Assembly (NCBI GenBank): GCA_018136815.1
Contig: CM030932.1
Location: 7,998,001-8,062,000, forward strand
Direction of reading: 5' to 3'
DNA: 64,000 bases
From: Isochrysis galbana
Lineage: Eukaryota; Haptophyta; Isochrysidales; Isochrysidaceae
Below are positions 1 to 10,242 of the stretch, one piece after another. A program made the translations under genes and the position numbers. The notes under the pieces are model-generated. The model saw only the letters and a program-made list of their open reading frames with translations. It did no database searches and was not told the origin of the DNA. Each line of letters opens with the position of its first letter. The first letter of the stretch is position 1.

Positions 1-40
1 GGCTCAGCGTGTGCATCATCTACGCTGAGGATCGCAACTT

Positions 41-561
41 CTAGCAAGGGTTTGACACATTCGAGAGCTCGCGTACCTCGCTGGACGCGCCACCGCTCGA
101 TATCACCTTAAGGTTAGGCAGGTGCTTTGCGGGCGCGCCATTGGAGTTGTGATCCTCGCTCGAATCAAGGAGGGCCGCTCGGTTCGCCAGGTCCTGCAGG
201 GGCACACCGCAGCACCTCTTGTGAGTGTTGAGGGTGGGCACGACTTCTCGCCGCGTGAGCTAGGCCTCATTTGATCGACGTGCGCGCGTGGAACAGGGGA
301 CACTGCCCGAACGTGGGGCAGGCCGGGATGCCGCTGCGTAAGAATGGCGCCCACCTCAGCGTAAGCAGGCGAGCCACCGGCTGCAAGAACCGCCGCCAAG
401 AGCAGCGCTCGGCGCGAGTGCACGCCTTGCGGCTCTGCGAAACCCTTGCACATGAGCGTCGTGCGGCGCGGAGTCGTACCTGCAGCGATAGGCCCGATCG
501 CTGTGCAGAAGCCGCTGACCGCAGGTGGGAGTGCGAGGAAGAAGGAGAGGAGCCTCGCCAT
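41..561 (-). CDS. Putative plastid/thylakoid-lumen targeted small protein (2-exon model)
   Basis: The ATG at 559-561 opens a hydrophobic signal-peptide-like stretch (MARLLSFFLALPPAVSGF), followed by a basic, hydroxylated transit-like segment and then a twin-arginine hydrophobic segment (SRRALLLAAVLAAGG) ending in AYA. This order is the tripartite leader expected of a thylakoid-lumen protein in an alga with a secondary plastid. I model exon 1 as 561-355 (donor GAG|GTGGGC) and exon 2 as 259-41 (acceptor CTAG), both phase 0, giving about 141 residues. The mature part, which starts near LTRREVVPTLNTHK and ends SNVSNPC, resembles no family I recognise. The leader is seen directly. The intron is inferred from splice signals and phase, and a different 3' structure is possible. 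Confidence 0.45.
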
Positions 562-2990
562 CGTGTGTAGCGCGAGGCGACCGGGGGGAAAAGCCAGGCG
601 ATCGGCTTCGGCGTTTCGTCATCTTTCTCTTGTTTTCTTGTCCTCTTGTTCTCTTGTTTTGTTGTTCCCCCTCACTCATAGCTCGCAGCACCTGTTGTTT
701 ACGCTTGGCGCTTGGCGGGGAAAGAAACCACCCATTGTCCTAGCTGGCATGCTCTATGGCTTACCAGGAGCAGACTGCCCTACTGACCCACTCTCTCACT
801 CACAGGCTCGCCCCATTCGCCCGCCCTGGCCTGTCGAGGCTAGCCCATAGCCCATTGCTCCAACCCCTCTTCCCCCCTAGCCCCTGGTCGACAGGTCGAC
901 AGGCAGACAGGTGTAGCGTGGGGGCGTGGGGGTCCCAGAGGTCAGAAAAAAAAACTTCTTAATAATCTCGCCGCGCGCGCGACCCTGCACCTCCTCCCTG
1001 CAGCCACGCCCGCGTCCCTTACCCCCCCCTCCACCTGCCTTGCGGCGCGTCCCCTCGTGCTCTACCTAGGGGCTGGGTGAAGTGGGTTTCCAGTGGCGGA
1101 CGGTGTGCGCCGGTCCCCGACGGCTTATCGCTCTCCTTCCTTCTACGCCGCCGGGCTACCGGTTTCTTCTTAGTCCTTTTCGCGCCGGGTGCCTTTCAGC
1201 CCGTTTTCCCACGTGGCGGGGGGGAAAAGGGGGAAAGAGGAATAAGAAGAGAGGGGGCCCGTCGCCTCTCCTCACGTGAAGAGAGAGAACTCACAGGACT
1301 TAGAAAGTAAATATACAGGAGCAGACGGAGGGACATCCGTGACACCGCCCCTCTTCGCCCGTTTGCTAACGCATGCAAACGAGTCTCGTTTCTCACCACA
1401 CTCCATCGAGGGGGGTGCAAATCCCCCCCTCTCCCTCGCTTCGCTCTCTTCCACCTCTCTCCTTGCGGCGCGTCGCCATGCGGCGCGCCACGGCGCTGCT
1501 CTCGGAGGTCCTTTGGGGGCACGGGGGCACCCAGAGGGCGCCAGCAAGGGAGGGCAGCTCAGGGGGCAGTGGAGGCTGGGGCTCAGCCGCTCAGCCCCTG
1601 CCCCCCCTTGCCTCTCCCTCACTCGCCTCGCTCGTCCTAGGTGCCGCCTAGAGGCCCAGAGGCCTCCGTCTGCCTGGCGGCCAGGGATGGGGGGAGGAGT
1701 CGGTACGAGAGCAGGCCCAAGCGGGCCTGGGAGTGCGGCTCGCGACCCGCGCCCACTGGCCACTGGGGGTCTGGGTGGTTGTGTTGAATGCCCTGCGCAT
1801 GCCAGAAGCCAGAAGGTAGAGCATGGGGTTGACCGACAGGCCCCCCGGAGGGGCATTGGTGCCTGAGAGGGGGGACGCGAGGCGCCCGTCGCGCGTCATT
1901 TGCAGTATGGATTGATGTCTGATGTCCCATACCGCCTGCCAAGCCCACCACCCAGCGGCAGAAGGTGATATCTGCTCTGGGTGGTGGGTTCCCGCCAGAT
2001 GCGCTGTGAGGCGTTCTGGCAGGATCTTGGGCTTTCCTCCTCGCCGTGGCGTTGAGGGCCACGACGTGGCCCGTCCTGAGGCCGCCCACGGGTCTCACCT
2101 CACCGACCAGCGCCGTATCTGGCACTGTCCGAGAGAGGAGGACCGCGAAGGCAGCCTCAACGCGGAGGCTCGTCAGCCACGGGTGGACGGCCGCGTTGGT
2201 GAGCTGGTCCTGGTTCTCGATGCCGAGTTCGAGTGAGGGCGAATACTGCGAGGGGCGGGTCGGGATGGTCGGGGTGGGGTCTGTGGCAGGCAGTGTAGCC
2301 GCGTGCGCGCGCTTTGAGAAGCGCTGGGTGGGCTGCGCGGGCAATGATGCCAGTGGGTCAGGGGGTGGTCGGACTGTCGGCAGCCCGACACGGCGCTGCA
2401 TCGGGCGGGAATCAAATGCCGAATGTAGCTTAGATATAAAGGAACCGATCCCCCCGCGGGCGCGACCCCCAATTCTTTACGGGTAGAGCTTGATGAGCGC
2501 GCGTGACGGAGGGGGAGAGAGGGGGGGCGGATCGCACCATTTCTTGGCGAAGATTTTCGTCGCGTCAGGTAGCCCCCCCGGAGGTTTTTTAGTGGGCATC
2601 GCGCCACGGTCAAAAAATGCAGCCCGGCCCTTACTAATGGTTAAAAAGCCCCTGTTTGACCGCCCTACAAGAGGAAGGGGGAAGGGGAAGGGGGGAATGA
2701 TCACCGGGGGGGCGGGGCGGGCCGCGGGACCATATCTAAGCCATTCACCCCTATCCCCCTAGTAGTGCACGGGGGGAGTCGCCTGATGGCATGGGGGGGG
2801 ACAGGGCCGTGGGAGTGGGGGTGTAGAAAGTTTGCTGCGTGAAAGAAAGTATTTGGTCCACGGCCACGTGTGCGGTGGGAATATTAAAAAGTTTAATTAA
2901 TTCCCAATGCAGAGTGCCAATGTCCGCTGTAATGCAGAGTGTCAATGCCAATGGCGTGACGCACCGTGGTGCACACCAAACAGCAGTTGA
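562..2990. repeat. GC-rich composite repeat region without a convincing gene
   Basis: This stretch has overlapping open frames on both strands but no recognisable host gene. Pieces recur elsewhere in the window. A segment at 720-840 matches the reverse complement of 32620-32750. The A-run and leader at 943-1075 recur at 46370-46540 and 53606-53750. The block at 1384-1440 recurs at 7613-7670, and 1800-2260 matches 31540-32340 in reverse. It therefore reads as one or more GC-rich, probably non-autonomous mobile elements, degraded or nested. A purine/pyrimidine-skewed tract fills 2500-2800. Confidence 0.6.
1922..2260 (-). repeat. Conserved repeat-borne coding-like fragment, copy 1
   Basis: On the minus strand this encodes a stretch containing LELGIENQDQLTNAAVHPWL, VRPVGGLRTGHVV and FCRWVVGLAGG. 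A second copy lies on the plus strand at about 32020-32340, with the same reading frame largely kept apart from one in-frame stop. Conservation of the frame suggests that the ancestral element or a captured gene coded for protein here. I do not recognise the family. Confidence 0.5.
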
Positions 2991-3022
2991 TGTTGTCTCC
3001 GTCGCCCACAATTACACTGTGG

Positions 3023-6000
3023 CTACCCTCCCTGCTCGGATCGTCGGCGCGTGCCCGCCGTTACGCCGTTTATTGCGCCGTCGAGCACATGCTTGACCTT
3101 CCATCGTAGCAACTCGGCATGTGCCTCGTCCTTGGCACCAACGGCAGCGTGGAGCGCTTCCACGCGCGAGGCGATGAGCGCATGCTCAGCTTGAGCATCG
3201 CGCAGCCGCACCTTAAGCCGCAACTCGGCGTCTAGCACGTCGGCCGCATTGTCCGGGATGTTGGCCGCCACCTTCGGCGAGGGTGGCGGCACAATGCCCG
3301 TCGGGAATCGTACCGGCTCGTGCGCCTTGGCGATGCTCAGGTGCTCGGCGATCTCGTCGAGCAGCCGAACGTGTTCCGACTCGGCGTCGGCGCGCCGGCG
3401 CCCGATGCCTTCAGACGGGTCGGTCGCCTTGTCGCCCTTGATGGAGCGCGCCAGGTGCTCGGCGTTCTTGCTGCGCGTCTCTGGCACGTGGAAAGCCTGG
3501 TTGCGTGCCATTGTCGCGCCGATCGTCTCCGTCTCACGCGTGAGCTCACGCAGTAGGTCGTCGTACTGCCGGCGGTGCTCTCGCACCACGCGCTCCTCGC
3601 ACGCGTGTAGCTCGTGTTGCGCCGTCCACAACGCGTCGCGTAGCCCTTCAATCGCCACGAGCTGCGGCGCCTCGCTTGCAATGGCGTCAGCGCTCGAGGT
3701 CGCGCGCATCTCGGCTGACCGACGCGCTCGCATGCGCAGCTCATTCTCAAGGGCCTGCTTCTCGGCGAGAAGCACCGTCTCGGCACACCGCTCCGCCTTG
3801 GCTTCGAGCGCCCTGCGCTCCTCGTTGCGCTCGCGCAGCCCGCTCACGAGCCGGCGCAGCGCGAGCTTGGTCCGGTTGGCGAGCGGTACCTCGTGCGTGC
3901 CACCCGCATGTTGACGCATCGGCGCGGGCAGCGGCCAGTACACGGGCGTAAGTACGCTTGCGTCGGTGCCGCGGCCGGCGGCGGCGGATGAGGAGTGCCG
4001 CGCGGTCGACCGGCGGACGCGGCTGCGGTCGGGAGGGTGCGGGGGGCCGATTCCGGCGCGCTCCCTCCTCACGCTTGCAATCTGGTCGATGAGGACAAGG
4101 AGCAGCCGACGCTCGGCGAGCAGCGTGTGCAGGAGCGAGCGCGCGCCCGGTAGCGAGCTGGGCTCGAGTAGCGCGTTGGCGCCGTCGCGGCGCACGAGTA
4201 AGACAAACTGTGCGCCGCGTGCAAGGACCTTCCTCGCTTCGGCTCGCTTCGTGGCGTCCACGCTACCGCCCGCATCGGTGCGCTTGGGCGAGCCCACAAG
4301 GTCGAGCATGGCTGGAAGGTCGAGCCACGACCGCCACTCGATCTGGCGTGTCTGCGTTCCGAGCACACCGCGTAGGTACTCGCACTCGTCGGCCGTCGAG
4401 ACGATGGTGGGCCACAGCTGCAGCACGGCATGCGCCGCTAGGCGCTCCTTGGAGTCCACCTGTAGATTGCGCTGCGCTGCGACGAGCCGCACAAACGAGG
4501 GCTCGATGGGGAGGCCCCTGATCGAGTCGAGGAGCGCGCCACCCTGAGACCGTCCACAGTCAAATGGCCCGTCCTGCGCGGCGCGACGCGCCTCGGTCAG
4601 CGCCTCGTGCAGGGTGGCCGCGCTCGGCTGCTCGCCATGGCTGCCAACGGCGAGCGGCCGTGTGGCGGCGTGTGCGGCGTGCTCTGCCCATGCGGCGGGA
4701 AGCCGCGGCGCCGGCATGCACCAGCGGTCGCACACGGCGAGAACCTGCGAGAGCACGACCGCCTCGATCTTGCCTCTGACGACGAGCCCCTGCTTGGGCA
4801 CCGCCGCCAGCGCCTCAGCCACCAGGTGCTTGAGAAAGGCGTCGAGCTCACGGAAGAGGCTGACCGTTGCGTCGTCGACACAATTTTCGGGTGCTTGCGT
4901 GGCGTTGCCGACGGCAGCGGGCTGGCTGTGCGCGGCGCGGTAGCGCGCGGCATCCTCATACAGCCGTGCGCGCAGCCGCAGCGAGCAACGCCGCTCCTGC
5001 ACGTGCGTTCCGAGCACACGCTCAACGATAGCCGCCTTGAGCCGCAACACCTCCACCTCTACCTCGTACGCTTCGCGAAAGTCGGGCTCGTTGAGGTCGA
5101 CGCGCACACGTTGGTGGTGCAAGTCAGCAAGCAGCTGGGCGAGGGCGGCCGCATCTTCTGGCTGGCGTGCGGCACCACGGAGCTGGCCAAGTGTCTGCAG
5201 CAACGGCTGCTTAGCCAGCTGGAAGCGGAGCTCAGCCTCTGTCAGCCGGCGGACAGCACAAATTGTCTGCGCAACGGCTGCCGGCGGATGGACACTGGCC
5301 AGGGAGGCCTTCTCTGCGGGCATCTCGAAGTAGGCGGTAAGGCGCATGAGCCGCGTCTGCATCTCGGCCAGGTCGTCTACCGCCGGTGAGTATAGCACGG
5401 GGAGTCCCGTTGAGTCGACCACCAAGAGCATGTGGGCCGCAGCGCCCGGCACCTCGGCGCTCGCGCCGTGCTCCACGTGCCGATGGACTTGAGCGCCGCT
5501 GCGCGTAGCGGGGAGCGCGTCGCGGAGGAGCGAGCGGCCGTAGTTGAAGCAGTAGAGCAACTGCAGTTGCAGGTGGCGCAGCCGCGTCGCCTCCAGAACG
5601 TAGTGCGCGGCGAGCTGCGACGCCAGCCGGCCGTCGACCGCGCCGATTTCGCGGCCCGCCTCGGCCGCCTCCTGCAGCAACACCGTTAGCGGTGCGCGCA
5701 CGCTCATAGCCGCCTTGCGCATTAAGGTGAGGTTAATGCCTCCCGCCGCCTCGAGCGCGCTCAGCTTGGCCTCGAGCTCCTCGAGCTCGGGCGAGACTGA
5801 AGGGCGGAGTGGCGAGACCCAGTCGGCTGCCAGAGGCCGCGCGTACTCTGGTTCCCCCTCAAACTCTCCCTCGTCTGGCGCCTCCGCAAGGAGAGGCCCC
5901 GCCGCACGCCACACAGAGAGCTGCACGCGCTCGCATTTGGCCTGCGCCGCCAGCAGCAGCCCGGCGCCACTCCACACAGTTGGTGCAAGCCCAAAGTAGA

Positions 6001-6169
6001 GTGCAAGGCTCTCTAGATCGTGCGAGGGCAGCGGGGAAGGCGGAGGAGGGCGGAGGTTCGGAGGTGGGGGTAGCGCAAACGCGTGAGCGAGCCGCAGGCT
6101 GTGAGTGCTCACCATCCACGCGAGATCGTGACGCAGCCGCCGCCACCAAGAGAGGCCCTCCGGATCCAT
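3023..6169 (-). CDS. Large coiled-coil protein of unknown function (about 1,048 aa)
   Basis: A single open frame of about 3.1 kb ends at a TAG (3023-3025). I take the ATG at 6167-6169 (MDPEGLSWWRRLRHDLAW) as the start. The frame stays open further upstream, but through a proline run encoded by a poly-G tract near 6210 and a purine-rich stretch that looks like 5' UTR. The protein has no signal peptide. Several regions are Arg/Glu/Ala-rich and likely helical or coiled-coil, especially near residues 160-230 and 740-1040. A more globular part contains LLVVDSTGLPVLYSPAVDDL. Large cytoskeletal or axonemal coiled-coil proteins of the CCDC162 type came to mind, but I could not confirm a family motif. 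The long frame with domain-like alternation makes a real gene very likely; its function is unknown. Confidence 0.75.
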   Translation of the reverse strand: MDPEGLSWWRRLRHDLAWMVSTHSLRLAHAFALPPPPNLRPPPPSPLPSHDLESLALYFGLAPTVWSGAGLLLAAQAKCERVQLSVWRAAGPLLAEAPDEGEFEGEPEYARPLAADWVSPLRPSVSPELEELEAKLSALEAAGGINLTLMRKAAMSVRAPLTVLLQEAAEAGREIGAVDGRLASQLAAHYVLEATRLRHLQLQLLYCFNYGRSLLRDALPATRSGAQVHRHVEHGASAEVPGAAAHMLLVVDSTGLPVLYSPAVDDLAEMQTRLMRLTAYFEMPAEKASLASVHPPAAVAQTICAVRRLTEAELRFQLAKQPLLQTLGQLRGAARQPEDAAALAQLLADLHHQRVRVDLNEPDFREAYEVEVEVLRLKAAIVERVLGTHVQERRCSLRLRARLYEDAARYRAAHSQPAAVGNATQAPENCVDDATVSLFRELDAFLKHLVAEALAAVPKQGLVVRGKIEAVVLSQVLAVCDRWCMPAPRLPAAWAEHAAHAATRPLAVGSHGEQPSAATLHEALTEARRAAQDGPFDCGRSQGGALLDSIRGLPIEPSFVRLVAAQRNLQVDSKERLAAHAVLQLWPTIVSTADECEYLRGVLGTQTRQIEWRSWLDLPAMLDLVGSPKRTDAGGSVDATKRAEARKVLARGAQFVLLVRRDGANALLEPSSLPGARSLLHTLLAERRLLLVLIDQIASVRRERAGIGPPHPPDRSRVRRSTARHSSSAAAGRGTDASVLTPVYWPLPAPMRQHAGGTHEVPLANRTKLALRRLVSGLRERNEERRALEAKAERCAETVLLAEKQALENELRMRARRSAEMRATSSADAIASEAPQLVAIEGLRDALWTAQHELHACEERVVREHRRQYDDLLRELTRETETIGATMARNQAFHVPETRSKNAEHLARSIKGDKATDPSEGIGRRRADAESEHVRLLDEIAEHLSIAKAHEPVRFPTGIVPPPSPKVAANIPDNAADVLDAELRLKVRLRDAQAEHALIASRVEALHAAVGAKDEAHAELLRWKVKHVLDGAINGVTAGTRRRSEQGG

Positions 6170-7149
6170 TCGTGCGTGATGCGCGCGACCGGCACCAACT
6201 GCTGCAGGGGGGGGGGGGGGGGGGGCGGGTTCGACTTCTACCTCTCTCCCCTCTTCCCTCCTTATCCTCCTACCCGTCACTCTCTTCTCTCTCATCGCTG
6301 TCCCTTCTCTTCCTTCTCTCCGTTTTTTGTTACTTCTCCCGGTTATTGAACGCCGCCGTCCGCCGCTGCTTGTCGCCCCTTGTGTTTGGCTCCCACACAA
6401 GTGGGACTGTGAATGCCCAGTAGTAGAGATAGATCAGTGACATGGACAAGCGTTAGCGCAATTGCGCGACAGTGCGACGTGACCAACAGTGAGGAACGTT
6501 CCCACACTTGGGAATAGAACTGACTCAGTTACAACAAATCTCACTTAAGATTAAACACTCCCCCACAGCGATGCCACATCGATGGATACACAAGTCAAGA
6601 TATGTCATTGAGCAGGCTTGAACGATGGCGCAGGAATGTGGTTTTGTCCAGGCACTTCGTGAATATGTCAGCGGTCATCATTGATGTAGAGATCCAGTGT
6701 GGCGCTGAGATCCGATGGAGAAATTGTTCCCTAGCATACAGCAACCAGCGAGCATAATGACGAGTTCTAGCCGTGACACCGGGATTTTTGATTGAGTCGC
6801 GAGTTGCTGCGTTATCTGTGAATATGTGGATAGGGAGCTGCTGTCGATTATCGAGAAATTCAAACAGATGCAGAACGAACTGAAGATTTTTCGCACTTAG
6901 TGCATATACCGCGGTTTCGGCTTCAGCAGAAGACTGGGCGACAAGCTTGAGTTTCTTAGACTGTAGACTGGTATGAAATCGAGGCTCCCCCATACTTAAT
7001 AACGTATCCGGCAAATGGCTTTGGCAGGGAACCCCATGATGAGTCAGCGTAGACCTCGATCATGGCCTTGGTCCCAACATACGTTAGCCCAAGATTCTTG
7101 GTTTGTTGAAGATAGCTAACTATGCCCAGCGCGACATCATAGTTTTGCG

Positions 7150-7166
7150 GTGATGGGTCCTGCATA
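7150..7166. repeat. 17-bp target-site duplication, left copy
   Basis: The sequence gtgatgggtcctgcata is identical to 8093-8109 and flanks the inserted element inside the copia pol remnant. Confidence 0.9.
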
Positions 7167-8092
7167 CAATCTATCTGAGCATTAGTACCACTACTCTCAC
7201 TAGCCCGGTACTAACACGACAGCCCTCAGCGCACCTGCCCGTACACCTTGCGCGTGCTGTTGTCACAGATACATACTACTATGTACTATGCACCCCTCCA
7301 CATCTCCCCCCTCGCATGCCCCCGGCTCCCATTCTAACTCCCCACAAGTTAAAATGGGGGAAAACCCATTGAGGCGGACCGGTCGACGCCGGCCGACTCT
7401 CCGGGAAAAAGCACCGGGGGGGGGGGAGGAACCTCTCGTCAAAAAAGAAGAACGGCCCTTACAGCTCTCGCCGCGAGCTGTCCTCGAGAAATAAAAGACT
7501 GCGCCTCGAGATACCTGCCACAGTGGTTCCCGTAGGCGTCTTGAGTCTCTCCCTCCTCATCTTCCTCCTGTCGCCAGCCGCCCCCCTCCGCCCATTTGCT
7601 AACGCAAATGGGTCTCGTTTCTCACCACACTCCATCGGGGGGGGTGCAAATCCCCCCCTCTCCCTCGTTCCATTCTCTTCCGCCCCGGTCCCTGCGGCGC
7701 GTCGCCATGCGGCGCGCCATGACCTGCTCTCAGAGGTCCTTCAGGGGCGCCCAGAGGACCAGCAGGGGCAGCTCAGGGGGCAGTGGAGGCTGGGGCTCAG
7801 CCCCTGGCCCCCCCTGCCTCTCCCTCGCTCGCCTCGCTGGCCTTGGGTGCAGCCCTGAGGCCCCTGTCTGCCTGGCGACCAGGGATGGGGGGGGGAGTCA
7901 GCTCGAGGGCAGGCCCATGCTGGGCGTGGGAGTGCGAGTCTCGGCCCGCGCCCACTAGGGGTCTGGGCCAGAGTGTTGATTGCCCAGCCCGCAGGGGCTG
8001 GGGTTGAATGTACGGGCCCACCCCGGGGGGTGTCCGCGATGGAGAGAGGGGGGCGCGAGGCCCCCATTGACCCCCACTTATAAAAGTAGGTT
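7167..8092. mobile_element. 926-bp GC-rich non-autonomous element inserted in copia
   Basis: The insertion is bounded by a perfect 17-bp direct repeat, gtgatgggtcctgcata, at 7150-7166 and 8093-8109. Removing one copy and the insert rejoins the copia reading frame at its MQDPS motif, so the ends are well defined. The interior shares blocks with 1384-1900 (the 'ctcaccacactccatcg' block and the G-rich 'ggaggctggggctcag' block). Its right end (ttataaaagtaggtt) resembles the element ends at 9791, 32815 and 54357. No protein is encoded convincingly. A long target-site duplication fits target-primed retroposition better than a cut-and-paste DNA transposon. Confidence 0.85.
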
Positions 8093-8109
8093 GTGATGGG
8101 TCCTGCATA
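8093..8109. repeat. 17-bp target-site duplication, right copy
   Basis: This is identical to 7150-7166. The copia sequence resumes immediately after it. Confidence 0.9.
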
Positions 8110-8519
8110 AATTGGCATAGGAAGGAGACATAGAATGAGACGTCTGGACGGGTGATTGTTACCCATAACAGCGATCCCACCAGTTGGAGGTACGATTTGG
8201 ATCGCATGCGCGATCTATCAATGTCTGAAGTGGCACCAGTCATTTTGTGAAATTCATCAATCTTCGAAGAGCAAATGGGGCGATTAATAGTGGTAGTGAC
8301 GGATCCGAGGTTACCGCTGCCTCAGATGGGAACAGAAGGGACGGAAGGGAAGCGGCGAGAGGCGCGGCGGAAGTTGGGGGGTGGCCAATGATGGGCTGGA
8401 CCACCTCCTCAACAGAGAAAGGCGGGAGGATGGGCTTGGGCGAGGGCGAGCGCGACGACGGAGCGGACATAGCTGGGCGGATCGGGTTGGATAGGCTGAG
8501 GCTGGGGGATTGGTGAGGT

Positions 8520-8590
8520 TTGGTATTGAGGTAGTGTTGAGAACGAGGGACGAGAACGGGAACGAGAACGAGAACGAGAGCGACGAACGA
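8520..8590. repeat. GAGAAC/GAACGG simple repeat
   Basis: Short purine-rich hexamer-like repeats (gaacgagaacgagaacgag) lie in otherwise gene-free sequence between 8244 and 8735. Apart from the copia edge I see nothing else there. Confidence 0.7.
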
Positions 8591-8734
8591 AGAACCACAG
8601 ACGACAGACGGCTAGGGGCCGATGGACCGACGAGATGACACTACACTCACTTAACACTCGCCACACTAACGTATCCCTATCACGGAACGCACAGGAACCC
8701 GCTGACAGATCGAACAAGGAAGAGAATGCCGACT

Positions 8735-9065
8735 TGAGAGCGACGGGGCGACGGACGATCCGACGGGGCGACAGTTACGCACAGGAATAAGGAGGGAATC
8801 TTTCGAACACCATTAATGAATTTGATGAAGACCGAAGTAAAATAGCGCCACGGTATAATCCAACGGCCAACACCTGAGGGGGAATCAGGGTCACGCAAGG
8901 GGGCGGTTCCTTGCACCGGCGATACCTGATCGCGCGACTTAGCCTAAAACGCGAGGAGCACGCAAGGAGGTAAGCCAGGTGAGGGGCAAGCTGGCGACAA
9001 AGGAGGCGACAAAGGAGGCGAGGGCAACAAGGGCGAATGGACGAATGTAGGACCCTGCGACGGTG
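8735..9065. repeat. Dispersed repeat family C, copy 1
   Basis: This matches 46970-47212 plus 47552-47650 on the same strand with high identity, including 'acagttacgcacaggaata', 'aatccaacggccaacacct' and 'ggaggtaagccaggtgagg'. The copy here is uninterrupted, whereas the other is split by a 322-bp insertion. No coding capacity is evident. Confidence 0.85.
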
Positions 9066-9149
9066 ACTCGTGGCTAGACTGCAAGGAGGGAACATAGAAA
9101 CGCAAACAACTTCTAAAACAAAAAGGTCGATCGCGGATGCGATAGGTAG

Positions 9150-9245
9150 GCCAGAATATCCACAAATTTTTGCCCAAATATCCATCCAAAATATCCAAGA
9201 AATATCCCAGCCACGGCCCCAAATATGCGAGGAAATATCCACACA
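9150..9245. repeat. ATATCC-rich block, copy 1
   Basis: A run of irregularly spaced aatatcc motifs (gcccaaatatccatcc, ccaagaaatatccc) resembles 39235-39335 and the reverse complement of 58961-59060. Confidence 0.7.
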
Positions 9246-9689
9246 ACTATGGTTATAATACATGCACGGCTTACTTACGGTGGACGGTGGGTGGTGTTCC
9301 ATCTTGAGATGGACTTTCCCGTCCCCTTTTAGACATCGCTGCGCGCATTGCGCAACGCGGCACGCCGCGAGCGGCTCGATCCTGCGCAAGGGAATGGAAG
9401 GTAGGGAAGTGGGTGGCGCCCAAGCGTGTGAGCAAGGGCAAGGGGCAAAGGAGCACTGACCGGTCTGTACCGGCTCGCTCGCTCGCTCCGTCGCACGCGC
9501 AAGCGCACGACAGACTGCCGACCTTTCAGTCGGCAGCCCTGAACGGCGCGCGCCGCGAACGGCGCAAGGGTGCCTGTGTGAGGAGTGGTTGGGCGACACG
9601 CGGGCAAGGGCAGGCAGCAGGCTCACCTCCTAGCATGCTGGCGGTTCTCGGCCCCCTCCTCCCGGTCGTCATCGCCTTGTCGCTCACGC

Positions 9690-9795
9690 TTGGGCTCGTG
9701 CCGGGTGGTTCCTCCCCCATGGTAAGGGAGGAGTGAAGAGAAGGGGGTCTCGTGCCCCCCCATGGGCGAACTAAGTATAAACTTAGTTGACAGAG
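9690..9795. repeat. Right end of GC-rich element family (copy at 9.7 kb)
   Basis: The segment 'ggtggttcctcccccatgg' through 'aactaagtataaacttagtt' (terminal near-palindrome at 9772-9791) matches 32715-32815 closely. The terminal aagtataaacttagtt also ends the element at 54357. The body upstream (9266-9690) is GC-rich and shows no gene. Confidence 0.7.
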
Positions 9796-9801
9796 TCACT
9801 C

Positions 9802-10161
9802 ATGAGGATGAGGATCTTATACGATTCCACGGGGCACGGTGCCGAGTGTGAACGACTGGCATACGTGCTCGACGGGGACACGGGAACGATCGCCCCATTT
9901 GAACACACGTTGCTTCACCCTACTTATATTAACACATCCATTGCCCCTAAGTATCGCACGAAGGACGAAGGAGTTGCCGCAAGGCGGGATTTAAGGGCGG
10001 GAGTGAAGAGTGAATGCTATATCCCCAATGCTTCGTGCGCGATGGCGATGAGCGATATTGCAAGAAGTTTTTTTGTACGGGTGCCTAACCTATGGACTAT
10101 TCACGAGGCACGTGCCTACATCCTACTCGCACAAAAATGCACCACTGCACCAATAAGATAA
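9802..10161 (+). CDS. Hypothetical ORF (119 aa)
   Basis: An ATG-initiated frame of 119 codons begins just after the element end at 9791 and encodes MRMRILYDSTGHGAECERL at its start. It has varied composition, no low-complexity sequence and no motif I recognise. It lies between a repeat end and the 3' end of the J-domain gene on the other strand. It may be part of a mobile element or chance. Confidence 0.25.
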   Translation: MRMRILYDSTGHGAECERLAYVLDGDTGTIAPFEHTLLHPTYINTSIAPKYRTKDEGVAARRDLRAGVKSECYIPNASCAMAMSDIARSFFVRVPNLWTIHEARAYILLAQKCTTAPIR

Positions 10162-10242
10162 GAAACCAGGTGCAAGGTGGTATCTTTGTCATGGCCATGA
10201 GCACACGTCCGGTCGTCTCTACACAACGACGAGCCCTAAAAA

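Larger units (their letters stand above)
6590..8243 (-). mobile_element. Ty1/copia retrotransposon remnant (RT C-terminus and RNase H)
   Basis: Read on the minus strand, 8243-8110 encodes the end of a copia reverse transcriptase (YLQLVGSLLWVTITRPDVSF). Next, 7166-6970 encodes the RT-RNase H linker and RNase H start (SYLQQTKNLGLTY, VYADSSWG), and 6990-6595 encodes the RNase H core and tail (SSAEAETAVYALS, DNAATRDS, MMTADIFTKCL). These are standard copia Pol motifs in the right order. The element is dead: a 926-bp insertion splits it at 7167-8092, the frame shifts near 6970, and integrase, protease, Gag and LTRs are not seen. The sequence 5' of 8243 no longer resembles Pol. Confidence 0.85.

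Noticed and set aside
1272..1866. Overlapping frames of about 195 codons on both strands
   Set aside because: Both arise from GC-rich repeat DNA that recurs at 7.6-8.0 kb. There is no conserved protein pattern.
3249..5389. Several plus-strand frames opposite the large coiled-coil gene
   Set aside because: They are antisense shadows of a high-GC gene, Ser/Arg-rich with no domains.
8240..8470. Possible continuation of copia Pol upstream of the RT fragment
   Set aside because: The Pro/Ser-rich frame shows no RT or integrase motif, and the preceding RT motifs expected here are absent.
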